Positions 58,701-62,285 of a DNA stretch of 64,000 nucleotides are shown piece by piece (position 1 is the stretch's first letter; every line of letters begins with the position of its first letter). The notes beneath the pieces are model-generated. The model was not told the origin of the DNA. It saw nothing but the letters and a program-made list of their open reading frames with translations, and made no database searches. The translations under genes were made by a program, and so were the position numbers. Origin of the DNA: Patiria miniata (lineage: Eukaryota; Echinodermata; Asteroidea; Valvatida; Asterinidae); contig NW_024037055.1 in NCBI RefSeq assembly GCF_015706575.1, positions 11,632,262-11,696,261 on the forward strand, given 5' to 3'.

Positions 58701-61058
58701 GGTACTACTTGTCATTTGGGCCTCCAGAAATGGTACAACGTTGAGCGACACATATCCATGTGGATAATTGCTGCCATAAATCACCACGACCGTGGTGTGT
58801 TTGGCAGCAGCTGTGCGGCCTCTGGGTGCATTGAGGCAGTGAAAATTGTTGAACTTCATCCCAGATCGCAGTGACTCTCAATCCTTCAGGCTCAGTGGCT
58901 CACATATCGAATGACTCCGGTGTGCCCATTACATTCTTGCAATGCTCTGAGTAGGAGGTCTATTTGACCAGGTAAAGTGACATGAGAGAGACTTAATGGG
59001 CGTACCTCATGCGGCTGATGTGATGCTCATTGAGTTCATACTGTGAGCGAATGTCAGGACCTCAGCCTTAGAAAGGACAGTGGCCCTCCTAGAGTGAGGC
59101 AGGTGCTTCCCTATTATATTGATGAATCTTGTCTTCAATGTGCAGCAAGCTGCACACCCATCATAAAGGAAAAAAACTTGTCTTCTCCTAAAAAATGGTG
59201 GTATTGAGAGTAGTTTGATGATATCATACAAGTGACTGAGTGACTGATCCAAAAATGCTGGTCTGGCCTGGGTTGAGGAATTCAGTGCCCTGCATCGTTA
59301 CTAGTTCCATCGCGTGCATCGCGATCATTGAAGATGGGGATGCAGCCTTGTCTAGGAATAGGACGTAGATGCCGGTTTGGGAATGGGGCTTCGCCGACTC
59401 ATTGTTCGCTAGCACTGAGTTTATTGTATTCCAACCAGGTGGATGATGTCACCATCTGCAAACGTGCCTTGCTTCAGCAAGCTGGTAGGCCTACATGTGC
59501 CATCCAAGCCTCATCCTTCCTTGACCTTGTTAACTCGCACATCAAGGGATGGTCTGACTTCGCTTGTCAAGTCTGGGTGCAAAAACGTGAGTTCAATTGG
59601 GGGAGGCTGGATCACGTACGAGTACGGTAGCTTTGGAGTCGATGTGTTGGAGGGGTCAAGCTTGATGGGAGCCCACTTCACTGCTGGGTTCTTATGCGAG
59701 AAATGGTAGTTTACGATCTGGTCATATAACTGGAACTCAGCAAGAGAGAAGTTGCCCTGTGCCTTGCTTATAAATCTGTTAACATCTTGGGTGGTGAAGA
59801 CAATGAAACTGCCGTTGGCTGATAGGACCACCCATCCTCAGCATGGCGGGCACACCACACGCACCTATACATCCTCAAAATACGGTAACTTAAGACAATT
59901 TTCTCGCTCAAATTTAAGATTGTTTCTATGGGTATGTGTAGGGATATCAAACTTTGCAACATGTACCAGTACAGCTAATAATTGGAAAGGTTTTTCTATG
60001 GAATGACACACTGAGTTTGACCCAAATGACCTCGAGTAGTAAACTTGACCTCAAATCATTAAAGTAACATCAGAAGCAGATATTTCGACCTCAAAAACCC
60101 CTAAAGTTGTATTGTTTTAACTGCGAAGACCTCCAACCTGGGTGGCGGCCATATTGTTTTTTTTCTAACATGGTGGCCATATAGGGCACCCGTCTTGCCT
60201 CGAATCATTAAACTTACATCAGATTCAGATTCTGTTACCGAAAAAAAACATTTAAGGTGGTATTATTTATGATTTTAGCTTTTTAATTTTTTTAACTGTG
60301 ATATGTGGCAAACATTTTGGATATTGCCAATATGGCCGTCCCTTGGGACATCTGTCTTGCCTCAAAACATTAAAATAACATCAGATTCAGATTGCTGGAC
60401 CCCCAAAACACCTGAAAATTGGTATTATTTAAGATTCTAGCTCGTTTAGCTTGATTAACCTTTGACCTGGTTGGCGGTAACATTGGACTTTGCCAATTTG
60501 GCGGCCCTGTAGGGCATCCGTTTTGGCGCTTGTCCAAAATTTATGGTATGGACGACATGTGGGCTGAATGTGGTGCTTTTGTTAGAATCTGAACCAAAAT
60601 ATCCCTAACATGCCCGACTAAAAAAAATGTTGAAATTTGTACCTTATGTATTTTACATACGTGTACATGTGTAATTAATTAAGTAAAAACATGTTGTTCC
60701 TGTACATAGGGAAATGAGCTCTACTTTAAATCAGAAGTGAATAAATTCCAATTATCTTAAATGCAAGTATCAAAATGATCATGCCATCATTTCAACAAAT
60801 TTCACTCCAGCCACATTTATTTTTGTCTGAGGAGTGCTTACAAAACAATTTTTTTTTAATGAACCATTTAAACTTTGACTCACTGTTACAGGGTTTCCTT
60901 TCAAGTCATTATCACAATAACCTCTTACTGAACAGTTGAGGGAAAAAAATCATACCTTGATTTGCAGACAGTTTGATGAGGAGCACACGAAATCCTGCAA
61001 GAGTAATAAAGATGGTTGCCAAGGCTACAGTGGTCAAAGTTTCCCAGCCGCCTGTCAT
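6989..61058 (-). CDS. SLC35A5: SLC35A5 nucleotide-sugar transporter, whole gene (five coding exons)
   Basis: The coding sequence is the join 61058-60956, 50433-50335, 32510-32377, 11879-11812 and 7778-6989, giving 397 residues plus a TAA stop. Vertebrate SLC35A5 has about 424. Exon phases match at every junction, and each intron has GT at its start and AG at its end. Conserved blocks in order are SANQ-DGGFDYLP, WSIPGLLYFLDNLIAFYV, FVIISTALLFRLILK, VQWASL, QCFISSLANIYNEKIFKEG, VQNTKLYLFG, LKFRDNMFHVL and FFLQAPTVLL. The family is multi-pass (about ten membrane segments), sits mainly in the Golgi and carries UDP-sugars; the exact substrate of this member is not settled. The start chosen is the ATG at 61058. 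The frame is open for five codons upstream, so an earlier start in a missing exon is possible. The introns hold nearly all repeats in the window. Confidence 0.93.
7779..8825. other. SLC35A5 intron 4, plain part
   Basis: No gene or repeat recognised with confidence. The sequence is AT-rich with only short chance open frames. Confidence 0.4.
8826..9097. mobile_element. Small inverted-repeat element (MITE), unclassified
   Basis: GGTTCTGCTTCCGGTT near the left end and AATCGGAAGCAGAACT near the right end are inverted copies. Each is bordered on the outside by a C or G run. The inside repeats CCCTACCTAC-type and TACCCT-type phrases. No target duplication could be read because of the homopolymer runs. 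Confidence 0.45.
9098..11610. other. SLC35A5 intron 4, non-coding
   Basis: No gene recognised. It holds G runs near 9680 and 9945, a short duplication of GGAATCATAG-type sequence near 10010-10060, and an AAT microsatellite at 11161-11183. A GC-rich stretch at 10730-11000 has CCAAT-like boxes and could be part of an unrecognised element. Confidence 0.4.
11619..11772. repeat. Perfect-loop hairpin, 72-bp arms, beside exon 4
   Basis: The left arm 11619-11690 and right arm 11701-11772 are near-exact inverted copies around a 10-bp loop. Matching phrases are GGGAATAAATATGTGCTTGG and its complement, and GGATGCTGATAATT and its complement. On the SLC35A5 transcript it begins about 40 nt after the exon 4 splice donor. 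It resembles a very small inverted-repeat transposon; no target duplication was seen. Confidence 0.75.
11812..11879 (-). CDS. SLC35A5: SLC35A5 exon 4
   Basis: The acceptor is TTTCAG before GCAATG and the donor is GTAAGC. The exon encodes AMVVLLNNFVIISTALLFRL-ILK, the block that in vertebrates reads AMAVIFSNFSIITTALLFRI. Exon 3 ends in phase 0, so no codon is split there; the last two bases (AA) form K with the first base of exon 5. Confidence 0.93.
12360..12600. repeat. T-rich junction repeats at the start of the CRE array
   Basis: The phrase GTTCTGATTTTTTTTCTTTT followed by TTATTCCACCCYAAATCC occurs two to three times within 240 bp. The same phrase marks unit boundaries of the adjacent array at about 14633, 15683 and 16700, and again at 40738. 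Confidence 0.55.
12650..17050 (+). repeat. Tandem array of about 1.0-1.1 kb units, dense in TGACGTCA (CRE)
   Basis: Units can be aligned by the phrase GTCACGTGACGTCATC near 12705, 13669, 14787, 15835 and 16872, so the period is about 960-1120 bp. Each unit is itself made of shorter repeats, every one with a pair such as TGACGTCATCATGACGTCAT. Recurring phrases include TCCGATTGGGTTGAAACTTG, GACCGGGATGTGTTATAGAT, TTGGACCTTTAAGCCATATC and CTGTTCATCGAACAG. By reading I count at least two dozen exact TGACGTCA palindromes in 4.4 kb, where chance predicts fewer than one. GTCACGTGAC, a palindromic E-box, overlaps the CRE in several units. The array lies in intron 3 of SLC35A5. No coding frame is kept. 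Confidence 0.85.
17193..17597. repeat. Inverted repeat, 35-bp ends
   Basis: GCCACATTCTCAACGAACA through ATGTCATAGATA at 17193-17228 is the near-exact inverse of 17562-17597. The stretch between is GC-rich compared with its surroundings. It is probably part of an inverted-repeat transposon that split the CRE repeat, which resumes at about 17935. An open frame of 138 codons crosses it but shows no recognised protein. Confidence 0.5.
17935..18254 (+). repeat. Partial CRE-rich repeat unit
   Basis: It carries the same phrases as the main array (CATAGCATTTGTACACGTTT, GACCGGGATGTGTTATACAT, GGGTCACGTGACGTCACG) in the same orientation. It then joins directly to the CTCF-motif repeat family. Confidence 0.7.
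18255..18705 (+). repeat. CTCF-motif repeat family, copy 1
   Basis: Family phrases in order: AAAATCAATATAAAATCAAC, GATAGAATAATCCAGG-type, TGACCCTTCCTTCCGG, TTGAAACCGGAAGTG, GCGCCCTCTAGCGG (18518-18531), then CATCACCAGACCGGAAGTTA. The copy is interrupted by a TTAA-flanked MITE at 18706 and continues at 19125. Other copies lie at 19270, 38600, 40938/42794 and 44855. Confidence 0.75.
18706..19120. mobile_element. TTAA-flanked MITE (piggyBac- or Kolobok-like)
   Basis: The ends are CCCTAAAAGGGCCGG and its inverse, CCGGCCCTTTAAGGG. TTAA sits at both borders (18702-18705 and 19121-19124). Ends starting CCC with a TTAA target suggest piggyBac; no transposase is present. Confidence 0.8.
19125..19560 (+). 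repeat. CTCF-motif family continued, joined to CRE-type repeat
   Basis: The first part completes the copy split by the MITE. A second partial copy starts at about 19270. At 19438 it passes into the CRE-type phrase GTCCGATTGGGTTCAAAGTT and GATGATGTCATCATGTGA. The two families are therefore linked units, not independent insertions. Confidence 0.6.
19561..20194. other. Intron 3, non-coding
   Basis: No gene or clear repeat recognised; AT-rich sequence with an A run near 20080. Confidence 0.4.
20195..21979. mobile_element. hAT-type element, non-autonomous, 1.79 kb
   Basis: The ends are TAAGCCTGCAAGTTTG and its inverse. The flanking 8-bp target duplication is perfect: GACAGGTT at 20187-20194 and 21980-21987. 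Inside, 21210-21440 is repeated at 21585-21810 (shared GGCCAGTACCATGC, AAGGAGATGCGGCGA and AAAAGATCGG). A shorter duplication at 20465-20590/20590-20710 holds CCAATCA boxes. No transposase frame is seen. Other copies of TGTAACCG-type sequence sit just inside both ends. Confidence 0.85.
22252..22410. repeat. DIRS inverted terminal repeat, left
   Basis: It shares TAGAGNNAATACTACCTATGC-type sequence, TAGCGCCCTCACGTGTCCTA and CGCACTACGTTAGCGTCCTC with the right end in inverted orientation. Confidence 0.85.
22799..23548 (-). pseudogene. DIRS part: tyrosine recombinase (fossil)
   Basis: The reading shows the recombinase signatures known in this group: a SQRRSEIHSL block near the front, HDTITRWI, then RAHAVRGVSTSWAF and GDIVKAACWKNPNTF. 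The recombinase would integrate a circular DNA intermediate. It is treated here as a relic of the broken element. Confidence 0.85.
23704..25059 (-). pseudogene. DIRS part: RNase H region (fossil)
   Basis: RNase H motifs are clear: FTTDASGYGWG, NVLEMLAVANALKHF, VRCDNATVVAYINHQGG and NVTAHALSRG, followed by the connection to the recombinase part. The arrangement is typical of DIRS and Ngaro-type elements. It is a relic of the broken element. Confidence 0.85.
25235..26856 (-). pseudogene. DIRS part: gag-like region (fossil)
   Basis: Two overlapping frames cover a basic, Ser/Arg-rich front part and a helical part with YAKRVDSYYHFPPGDFEKYI, a style seen in DIRS gag proteins. It is GC-richer than the surrounding intron. 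It is a relic of the broken element. Confidence 0.65.
27590..27752. repeat. DIRS inverted terminal repeat, right
   Basis: Inverse of the left terminal repeat. The outer 30 bases contain CTACAGGTAAGTAG, which matches a splice-donor consensus pointing out of the element; the left end has the mirror image. Confidence 0.85.
27753..27873. other. A-rich spacer
   Basis: AT-rich sequence ending in an A run followed by GAACTAGAGG; nothing recognised. Confidence 0.4.
27876..28735 (-). repeat. Large inverted repeat element, left arm
   Basis: The arm is the reverse complement of 31010-31840 and, from 28036 on, of 29020-29697. Shared phrases are GAAGTGAATACTGATTTAGT, AACACCTAACTTCCGGT, CCGCTAGGGGGCGC (28498-28511) and CAACCTCACGAAAAAAACGA. 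It also contains TGACGTCA, linking it to the CRE-rich families. Confidence 0.8.
28736..29019. other. Loop between inverted arms
   Basis: About 285 bp of AT-rich sequence with TGATGTCAT-like motifs; no gene. Confidence 0.5.
29020..29697 (+). repeat. Large inverted repeat element, first right arm
   Basis: Inverse of 28735-28036 and a direct copy of the second right arm. It carries GCGCCCCCTAGCAA at 29252-29265 and TTCGTGAGGTTGTAGACTCT near its start. Confidence 0.8.
29784..31007. mobile_element. hAT-type element with GCCTTGG minisatellites
   Basis: The element starts CAGTGATGTAG and ends with the inverse-type CTCCAACACTG. The 8-bp target duplications are GTTCCCAG (29776-29783) and GTTCCCGG (31008-31015), one base apart. 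GCCTTGGCC-type minisatellites occupy both flanks inside (29796-29950 and 30862-30995). A MITE is inserted at 30493. No transposase is seen. Confidence 0.8.
30493..30798. mobile_element. hAT-type MITE, CAAGGGCGGATCC family, copy 2
   Basis: Same family as 2612-2890. It is flanked by a perfect 8-bp duplication, CGTGATGA (30485-30492 and 30799-30806). It is nested in the hAT element at 29784-31007, so it is younger than that element. Confidence 0.88.
31841..32376. other. Intron 3, non-coding, next to exon 3
   Basis: No repeat family or gene recognised. A short GCTGAAGCTGCTGAAGCTG run lies near 31962. Confidence 0.4.
32377..32510 (-). CDS. SLC35A5: SLC35A5 exon 3
   Basis: The acceptor is GTTACAG and the donor is CCG before GTAAGT, a strong consensus. 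The exon encodes RLKKCWVFAFSVYDVLRLF followed by KWSIPGLLYFLDNLIAFYV and VASFEP, matching the vertebrate KWSIPAFLYFLDNLIVFYVL block. It has 44 codons plus a split codon at its start, and ends in phase 0. Confidence 0.94.
32511..33220. other. Intron 2, non-coding
   Basis: No gene or repeat recognised. Confidence 0.4.
33221..33669. mobile_element. TTAA-flanked MITE, AGGGAATATACA family, copy 1
   Basis: The ends are AGGGAATATACATTATTTGC and its approximate inverse. TTAA lies at both borders (33217-33220 and 33670-33673). An internal inverted repeat, AGTCTGGTTCCCTGACTCC and its inverse, and a central palindrome, CCAACGCTGGTCGGCC-type, are family marks shared with copies 2 and 3. Confidence 0.8.
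33674..34546. other. Intron 2, non-coding
   Basis: No gene or repeat recognised. Confidence 0.4.
34547..34610. repeat. 32-bp tandem duplication
   Basis: AGGATCTGTAGACTGCAGTC followed by AGTGCTCAATG is present twice in a row just upstream of the LINE fragment. Confidence 0.8.
34620..36575 (+). mobile_element. 5'-truncated LINE (CR1/L2/jockey group) with AATA tail
   Basis: The reverse transcriptase region reads from about 34639 to 35788. Motifs are FANLCAIDFTKAFDRVNH, SCGVPQGTKLGPILFLILVN, KYVYDLTIGE, LDDLSSWCYDNSVLPKPSKC and MKLLGVTVQNDLKWDIH. A downstream part in another frame holds NIQKRAVRIILG and YTAVLSVLGLPTLKSRRE. The catalytic YVDD motif reads YVYD here, and the frame shifts near 35400, so the copy is dead. 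The endonuclease end is missing. A 3' untranslated part runs to an AATA microsatellite tail at 36550-36575, usual for CR1/L2-like elements. Confidence 0.85.
36576..36704. repeat. Spacer with 26-bp palindrome
   Basis: AGGTGTTGGGC and its inverse, separated by CTAA, form a hairpin at 36671-36696 just outside the next element. Confidence 0.55.
36705..38221. mobile_element. Fold-back element with TA borders, 1.5 kb
   Basis: The ends are GGCAGGAGAAATGGGTTCCC and its inverse, with TA at each border (36703-36704 and 38222-38223). Arms of about 300 bp or more (37415-37715 and 37845-38145) are near-exact inverses: GTGTCATATGTCAGTGACT, AAAATCGATTCAGC-type, CACGAGACCTTGAC. The spacer is about 130 bp. 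The left arm contains about 100 bp not present on the right and a nested TTAA MITE. Superfamily uncertain; TA borders allow Tc1/mariner. Confidence 0.7.
36883..37410. mobile_element. TTAA-flanked MITE, AGGGAATATACA family, copy 2
   Basis: TTAA at 36879-36882 and 37411-37414. It shares ends, internal inverted repeat and central palindrome with the copy at 33221. It is nested in the left arm of the fold-back element. Confidence 0.82.
38325..38530. mobile_element. hAT-type MITE, CAGTGGCGTAGC ends
   Basis: CAGTGGCGTAGC at the left mirrors GCTATGCCACTG at the right. A perfect 8-bp duplication, ACTTCAAT, flanks it (38317-38324 and 38531-38538). The inside is mainly G and C runs. Confidence 0.88.
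38600..38905 (+). repeat. CTCF-motif repeat family, copy at 38.6 kb
   Basis: Same phrase order as copy 1, including GACCCTTCCTTCCGGTCGAA, TTTTCAACGATGTGAG and GCGCCCTCTAGCGG at 38875-38888. Confidence 0.75.
38906..39849. other. Intron 2, non-coding
   Basis: No gene recognised. A few TGATGTCATCA-like motifs near 39543 suggest decayed CRE-type repeats. Confidence 0.4.
39850..40937 (+). repeat. CRE-rich repeat units, split by a MITE remnant
   Basis: Units share ATTACGTCATCATGGGTCAC, GATGTGTTATAGG, GTATTAGGTTTGTTAGGTAA and TCTGTTCATCAAACAGAC with the main array. The copy is interrupted at 39918-40276. Confidence 0.75.
39918..40276. mobile_element. TTAA-flanked MITE, AGGGAATATACA family, copy 3, truncated
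   Basis: It starts after TTAA (39914-39917) with AGGGAATGTTCAACATTTGC and stops at the central palindrome. The right half and some of the host repeat are gone, consistent with a deletion after insertion. Confidence 0.7.
40938..41008 (+). repeat. CTCF-motif repeat, part before the LTR insertion
   Basis: It carries AATATAAAATCAACCGTGAC and AATTGATAGAATCCAGGATC, then breaks at the solo LTR. The copy resumes at 42794. Confidence 0.75.
41009..42788. mobile_element. Solo LTR, 1.78 kb (fossil LTR retrotransposon)
   Basis: The segment starts TGTTAC and ends GTGACA and is flanked by a 5-bp duplication, ATTGT (41004-41008 and 42789-42793). It splits a CTCF-motif repeat whose two halves join cleanly across it. 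It has no recognisable coding part, so it fits a solo LTR, probably Gypsy-like by its ends. Confidence 0.75.
42794..43025 (+). repeat. CTCF-motif repeat, part after the LTR
   Basis: It continues with AATCACGTGACCCTTCCTTC and carries the diverged motif GTGCCCTCTAATGG at 42957-42970. Confidence 0.7.
43036..44158. mobile_element. pogo/Tigger-like element, non-autonomous
   Basis: The left end CAGTCGACTCTCGTTAATAT mirrors the right end, which on the other strand reads CAGTCAAAACTCCTTAACAC. TA lies at both borders (43034-43035 and 44159-44160). The ends closely follow the pogo/Tigger style. Repeats of CGTCTTAA and CTCGT near both ends may be subterminal binding sites. No transposase frame remains. 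Confidence 0.75.
44159..44854. other. Intron 2, non-coding
   Basis: Starts with a remnant of the CRE/CTCF repeat (GACGTCATCAGATTGGAAGT at about 44201). No gene recognised. Confidence 0.4.
44855..45115 (+). repeat. CTCF-motif repeat family, copy at 44.9 kb
   Basis: It carries GAAAATTAATATAAACTCAA, GACCCTTCCTTCCGGTCCAA, AACCGGAAGTG and the motif GTGCCCTCTAGCAG at 45079-45092. Confidence 0.75.
45385..46215 (+). mobile_element. LINE fragment, APE-type endonuclease, broken
   Basis: Across several frames the plus strand shows DILLVCIQETKTKPQ, FINAYSRTADDPSLLNSLYE, a CGGFNTKLG block (usual GDFN-A-LG) and DRQIDYVLLTS, the order of an apurinic-type endonuclease domain. Frameshifts and stops break it, and the catalytic GDFN reads GGFN. 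The reverse transcriptase is absent. It ends in an AATAATAATAACAATAATAA-type tail. Clade uncertain; jockey, CR1 or RTE would all fit. Confidence 0.65.
46216..47910. other. Intron 2, non-coding
   Basis: No gene recognised. It has a GTCTGTCTGTCTGTCC microsatellite at about 46643 followed by CAGAACCGGGCACC, and C runs near 46520. Confidence 0.4.
47911..48709. mobile_element. Mutator-like inverted-repeat element, 0.8 kb
   Basis: Terminal inverted repeats of about 117 bp begin TCTAGGGGCTAGACGTTGTT (47911-48027 and 48591-48709) and differ at about a dozen positions. The direct repeat CTACCCTCCAG lies at 47896-47906 and 48710-48720; it abuts the right end but is 4 bp from the left end. Long inverted repeats with a 9-11-bp duplication suggest a Mutator-like element. 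An inner open frame of 95 codons (48058-48345) is not recognised. Confidence 0.65.
48721..50334. other. Intron 2, non-coding
   Basis: No gene or repeat recognised. Confidence 0.4.
50335..50433 (-). CDS. SLC35A5: SLC35A5 exon 2
   Basis: The acceptor is CACTGTTAG after a pyrimidine-rich tract and the donor is AAAAG before GTATAC. The exon encodes DGGFDYLPVAVNLCAEIIKL then LVCCMLSLNTITK, matching the vertebrate KYDYLPTTVNVCSELVKLV block. Both ends are phase 1. It is too short to stand out without the family comparison. Confidence 0.92.
50780..51482. repeat. Fold-back element of TAGTCCGAA repeats
   Basis: The left half (50780-51165) repeats GGTTCATTAGTCCGAA-type units of about 15-30 bp. The right half (51175-51482) repeats the inverse, TTCGGACTATCGAACCTTAT. 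The ends CCCGATAGTCCGAAGG and its inverse are flanked by CTG. The whole can fold on itself over about 700 bp. It sits inside a sequence with GACGGACRGAC-type repeats and a hairpin ACCCCTC...GAGGGGT near 51520. Confidence 0.75.
51827..52127 (+). repeat. 148-bp tandem repeat, two monomers before an insertion
   Basis: Monomers start TAGCAATAGTG at 51827 and 51975. Each has TGACCTTTGACCT, TTAAGACTAMCAAGAACAAC-type, AACCAAATTTCAAGTT and CAAGTTATCGCGTTG-type phrases. A third monomer lies at 54776-54921 beyond the insertion. Confidence 0.75.
52128..54775. mobile_element. 2.65-kb inverted-repeat element carrying six copies of a 15-bp box
   Basis: The ends GGGCAGTTTCACGGGAAAGG and TTGCAAAA are mirrored at 54748-54775. 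TTTA flanks both sides (52124-52127 and 54776-54779), and the insertion splits a 148-bp tandem monomer. Inside, TGTCCTYTCCTGAAC occurs at 52526, 52705, 53110, 53656, 54048 and 54212, always on the plus strand and preceded by GTTAAA within about 15 bp. No transposase or long frame is present. The superfamily is not recognised. Confidence 0.75.
52805..53038. mobile_element. hAT-type MITE, CAGGCGCGGTTCTA ends
   Basis: CAGGCGCGGTTCTA and its exact inverse bound the element. A perfect 8-bp duplication, GATTTAAC, flanks it (52797-52804 and 53039-53046). It is nested in the 2.65-kb element. Confidence 0.9.
54776..54921 (+). repeat. 148-bp tandem repeat, third monomer
   Basis: It continues the monomer split by the 2.65-kb element, with GTGACCTTGACCTTTGAACT and AAGAACAACCCACAAACCAA. 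Confidence 0.75.
55176..57169 (+). repeat. Dispersed 15-bp box GGTTACTCACRTTAC, eight copies
   Basis: Copies start at 55176, 55358, 55546, 55561, 56944, 56965, 56983 and 57155, all on the plus strand. All have at most two or three changes from GGTTACTCACGTTAC. The DNA between copies shows no other similarity that I can see. A MITE-like element (55944-56601) is inserted between the fourth and fifth copies. No ends or coding frame were identified. Confidence 0.8.
55944..56601. mobile_element. Inverted-repeat element with GACGCGTCG arrays (Harbinger-like?)
   Basis: GCACCCGATTTCA at the left mirrors TGAAATCGGGTGC at the right. Subterminal regions on both sides are packed with ACGCGTCG and CGCAGCTGCG palindromes. 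The style resembles PIF/Harbinger-type elements, but no TWA duplication was found. A short frame near 56213 begins MAAVRCNFEEKQGLIGLY; it is unassigned. Confidence 0.6.
57480..59940 (-). pseudogene. Decayed transposon-like coding region, unclassified family
   Basis: Several minus-strand frames in order look like pieces of one long protein. They are QDVNRFISKAQGNFSLAEF and FHPDLTSE-type (59831-59511), TEFLNPGQTSIFGSVTQSL (59415-59224), DQSLSHLYDIIK to SMNSMSITSAA (59252-59007), and EADNRIFLHLAFAVEQG with VRAVDSDVVVLPIHF (about 58415-58290). The NPGQT...DQ.L and EAD.R..LH...VD.DVVVL motifs recall a large uncharacterised protein family abundant in marine invertebrate genomes and linked to mobile DNA. 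The copy is broken by several frameshifts and stops and is not functional. Family assignment is from memory of motifs only. Confidence 0.45.
60030..60540 (+). repeat. Tandem repeat, about 155-bp monomer, three to four copies
   Basis: Phrases such as AATCATTAAAGTAACATCAG, GGCGGCCATATTG and TAGGGCAYCCGTYTTG recur about every 150-160 bp, with strong divergence between monomers. Confidence 0.65.
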
Positions 61059-61073
61059 TGCATTACGTATATC
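60956..61073 (-). CDS. SLC35A5: SLC35A5 exon 1 (first coding exon seen)
   Basis: The acceptor TTTCTGCAG precedes GATATACG, and the donor is AAG before GTATGA. The assigned start ATG is at 61058, giving MTGGWETLTTVALATIFITL then AGFRVLLIKLSANQ, the first membrane segment. The vertebrate counterpart is IFIALSSSRILLVKYSAN. Because an acceptor is present, at least one upstream exon should exist. Confidence 0.88.
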
Positions 61074-61339
61074 CTGCAGAAAAATCACAAACTGACATTA
61101 TACTGTTTTGTCTAAGAAATGTTCTTGAGCAATGTCAAACCACAGATCTTGTTTGAGCATAAAGCCAGCAATGTCCTACTGTACATGTATTCTTTAGAAA
61201 GAACCTGTTCAGTGGTGGTTGCCAGACTGAAAGGCCTGTTGAAAGTCAACTTAGTTCCCATGGGTAAAAGTTTGCTGCACCAGATATTAAAAACTTAACT
61301 TTCAGTGCGGCACTTCTTAAGGCTGAACTACCGGTAAGC

Positions 61340-61498
61340 ACCGTCGATATATCGATATTATCGATATTGGTTTGATATCGATATCGACGATGTTAGTTAT
61401 GTGGTAATATCGATATATCGAAAAATATCGGATTTTGGAGAAATATTGAAAATATCGAAAATATCGAAACTTCCAAAACATCGATATTGAAAATATCC
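61340..61498. repeat. TATCGATA-rich cluster
   Basis: ATCGATAT, ATATCGAT and AATATCGAAA occur about a dozen times in 160 bp. TATCGATA is self-complementary. The cluster continues at 62268-62285 beyond a Penelope-like insertion. It lies about 270 bp upstream of the first coding exon of SLC35A5. Confidence 0.7.
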
Positions 61499-62005
61499 TA
61501 TACCCAAGGTCCTTCCACTGTATCTCCCTCAGTCACTCTTCCTTACATAGGTCCAGCTTATCATCATCTGCAACGCATCCTCCGACAAGCTGGCGTCAAG
61601 GTGTACCACTCATCTGGCAACAAGCTCCAAGGCAGCCTCCATACTCACAAGGACAAGCAGGACTCCTCTTCCAAGGCGGGAGTCTACCGCATTCCATGTG
61701 AATGCGGCAAAGTCTACATCGGCGAAACCAGTCGGAACCTTCCCACTAGGCTCAAGGAACACAGAGCACATGGACGGCGAGGGGATTTTGACAAATCGGC
61801 CATTGTCAAACATTCCCACATCAACGACCACAAAGTTGATTGGGATGCGGCTGAACTCATCGTACCGATCCAGTTCTGGCATCCAAGACGCATACGGGAA
61901 GCCATCGAGATCCGCAAGCACAACACAGTTCCGCAAGACATCGGGTTTCACCTCAACGACATCTGGCTCCCACTTCTCCAGACTGATGGGTCTCCTATAC
62001 CCTAG
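61499..62005 (+). CDS. Penelope-like GIY-YIG endonuclease domain, 5'-truncated
   Basis: The linker SVTLPYIGPAYHHLQRILRQ leads to the Zn-knuckle and GIY-YIG core AGVYRIPCECGKVYIGETS. Next come RNLPTRLKEHR with the catalytic Arg, SAIVKHSHINDHKVDWDAA and REAIEIRKHN with the acidic catalytic residue. The order and spacing are those of the endonuclease of Penelope-like retroelements. The frame is open to the end at 62005, but the reverse transcriptase is missing, so the copy cannot move by itself. Confidence 0.9.
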   Translation, partial: YTQGPSTVSPSVTLPYIGPAYHHLQRILRQAGVKVYHSSGNKLQGSLHTHKDKQDSSSKAGVYRIPCECGKVYIGETSRNLPTRLKEHRAHGRRGDFDKSAIVKHSHINDHKVDWDAAELIVPIQFWHPRRIREAIEIRKHNTVPQDIGFHLNDIWLPLLQTDGSPIP

Positions 62006-62136
62006 GTCCTCAGCTACCACCTTAGACTGATGGGTCTCCTATACCCTAGGTCCTCCCTCTACTGACACTGCAACCCTACTGTTCCACTTCAGTGGGCAAT
62101 AAGCTTGTTCTAGGATCCTGTCTACTTGGCATCCTC

Positions 62137-62170
62137 CTGAAGACGGTCAGAGCATACTGACCGGAACGTC
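62137..62170 (+). ncRNA. Hammerhead-like motif in the Penelope tail (weak)
   Basis: CTGAAGA, a 7-bp stem CGGTCAG/CTGACCG with a 6-base loop, then GAACGTC resemble the hammerhead core CUGAUGA-stem-GAAA-GUC but differ at two core places. Penelope-like elements are known to carry hammerhead ribozymes. This copy would probably be inactive. Confidence 0.3.
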
Positions 62171-62285
62171 TAGTTTATACCTCTGGTTCTTTTCAGAACC
62201 ATTCTCTTAGTTGAGAAATTATTCGCACATGGTGTTTCCGCAAACCTTTCATTATTTGTGAAAAACATATCGAAAATATCGCTAC

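Larger units (their letters stand above)
61499..62265 (+). mobile_element. Penelope-like element, 3' part
   Basis: It holds the end of the reverse-transcriptase linker, a GIY-YIG endonuclease and a 3' tail. A 33-bp segment (AGACTGATGGGTCTCCTATA onward) is duplicated at 61979-62011 and 62024-62056. It is inserted in the TATCGATA cluster; AAAACATCGATATTGAAAAT on the left and AAAAACATATCGAAAATATC on the right may be a diverged target duplication. Confidence 0.8.
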
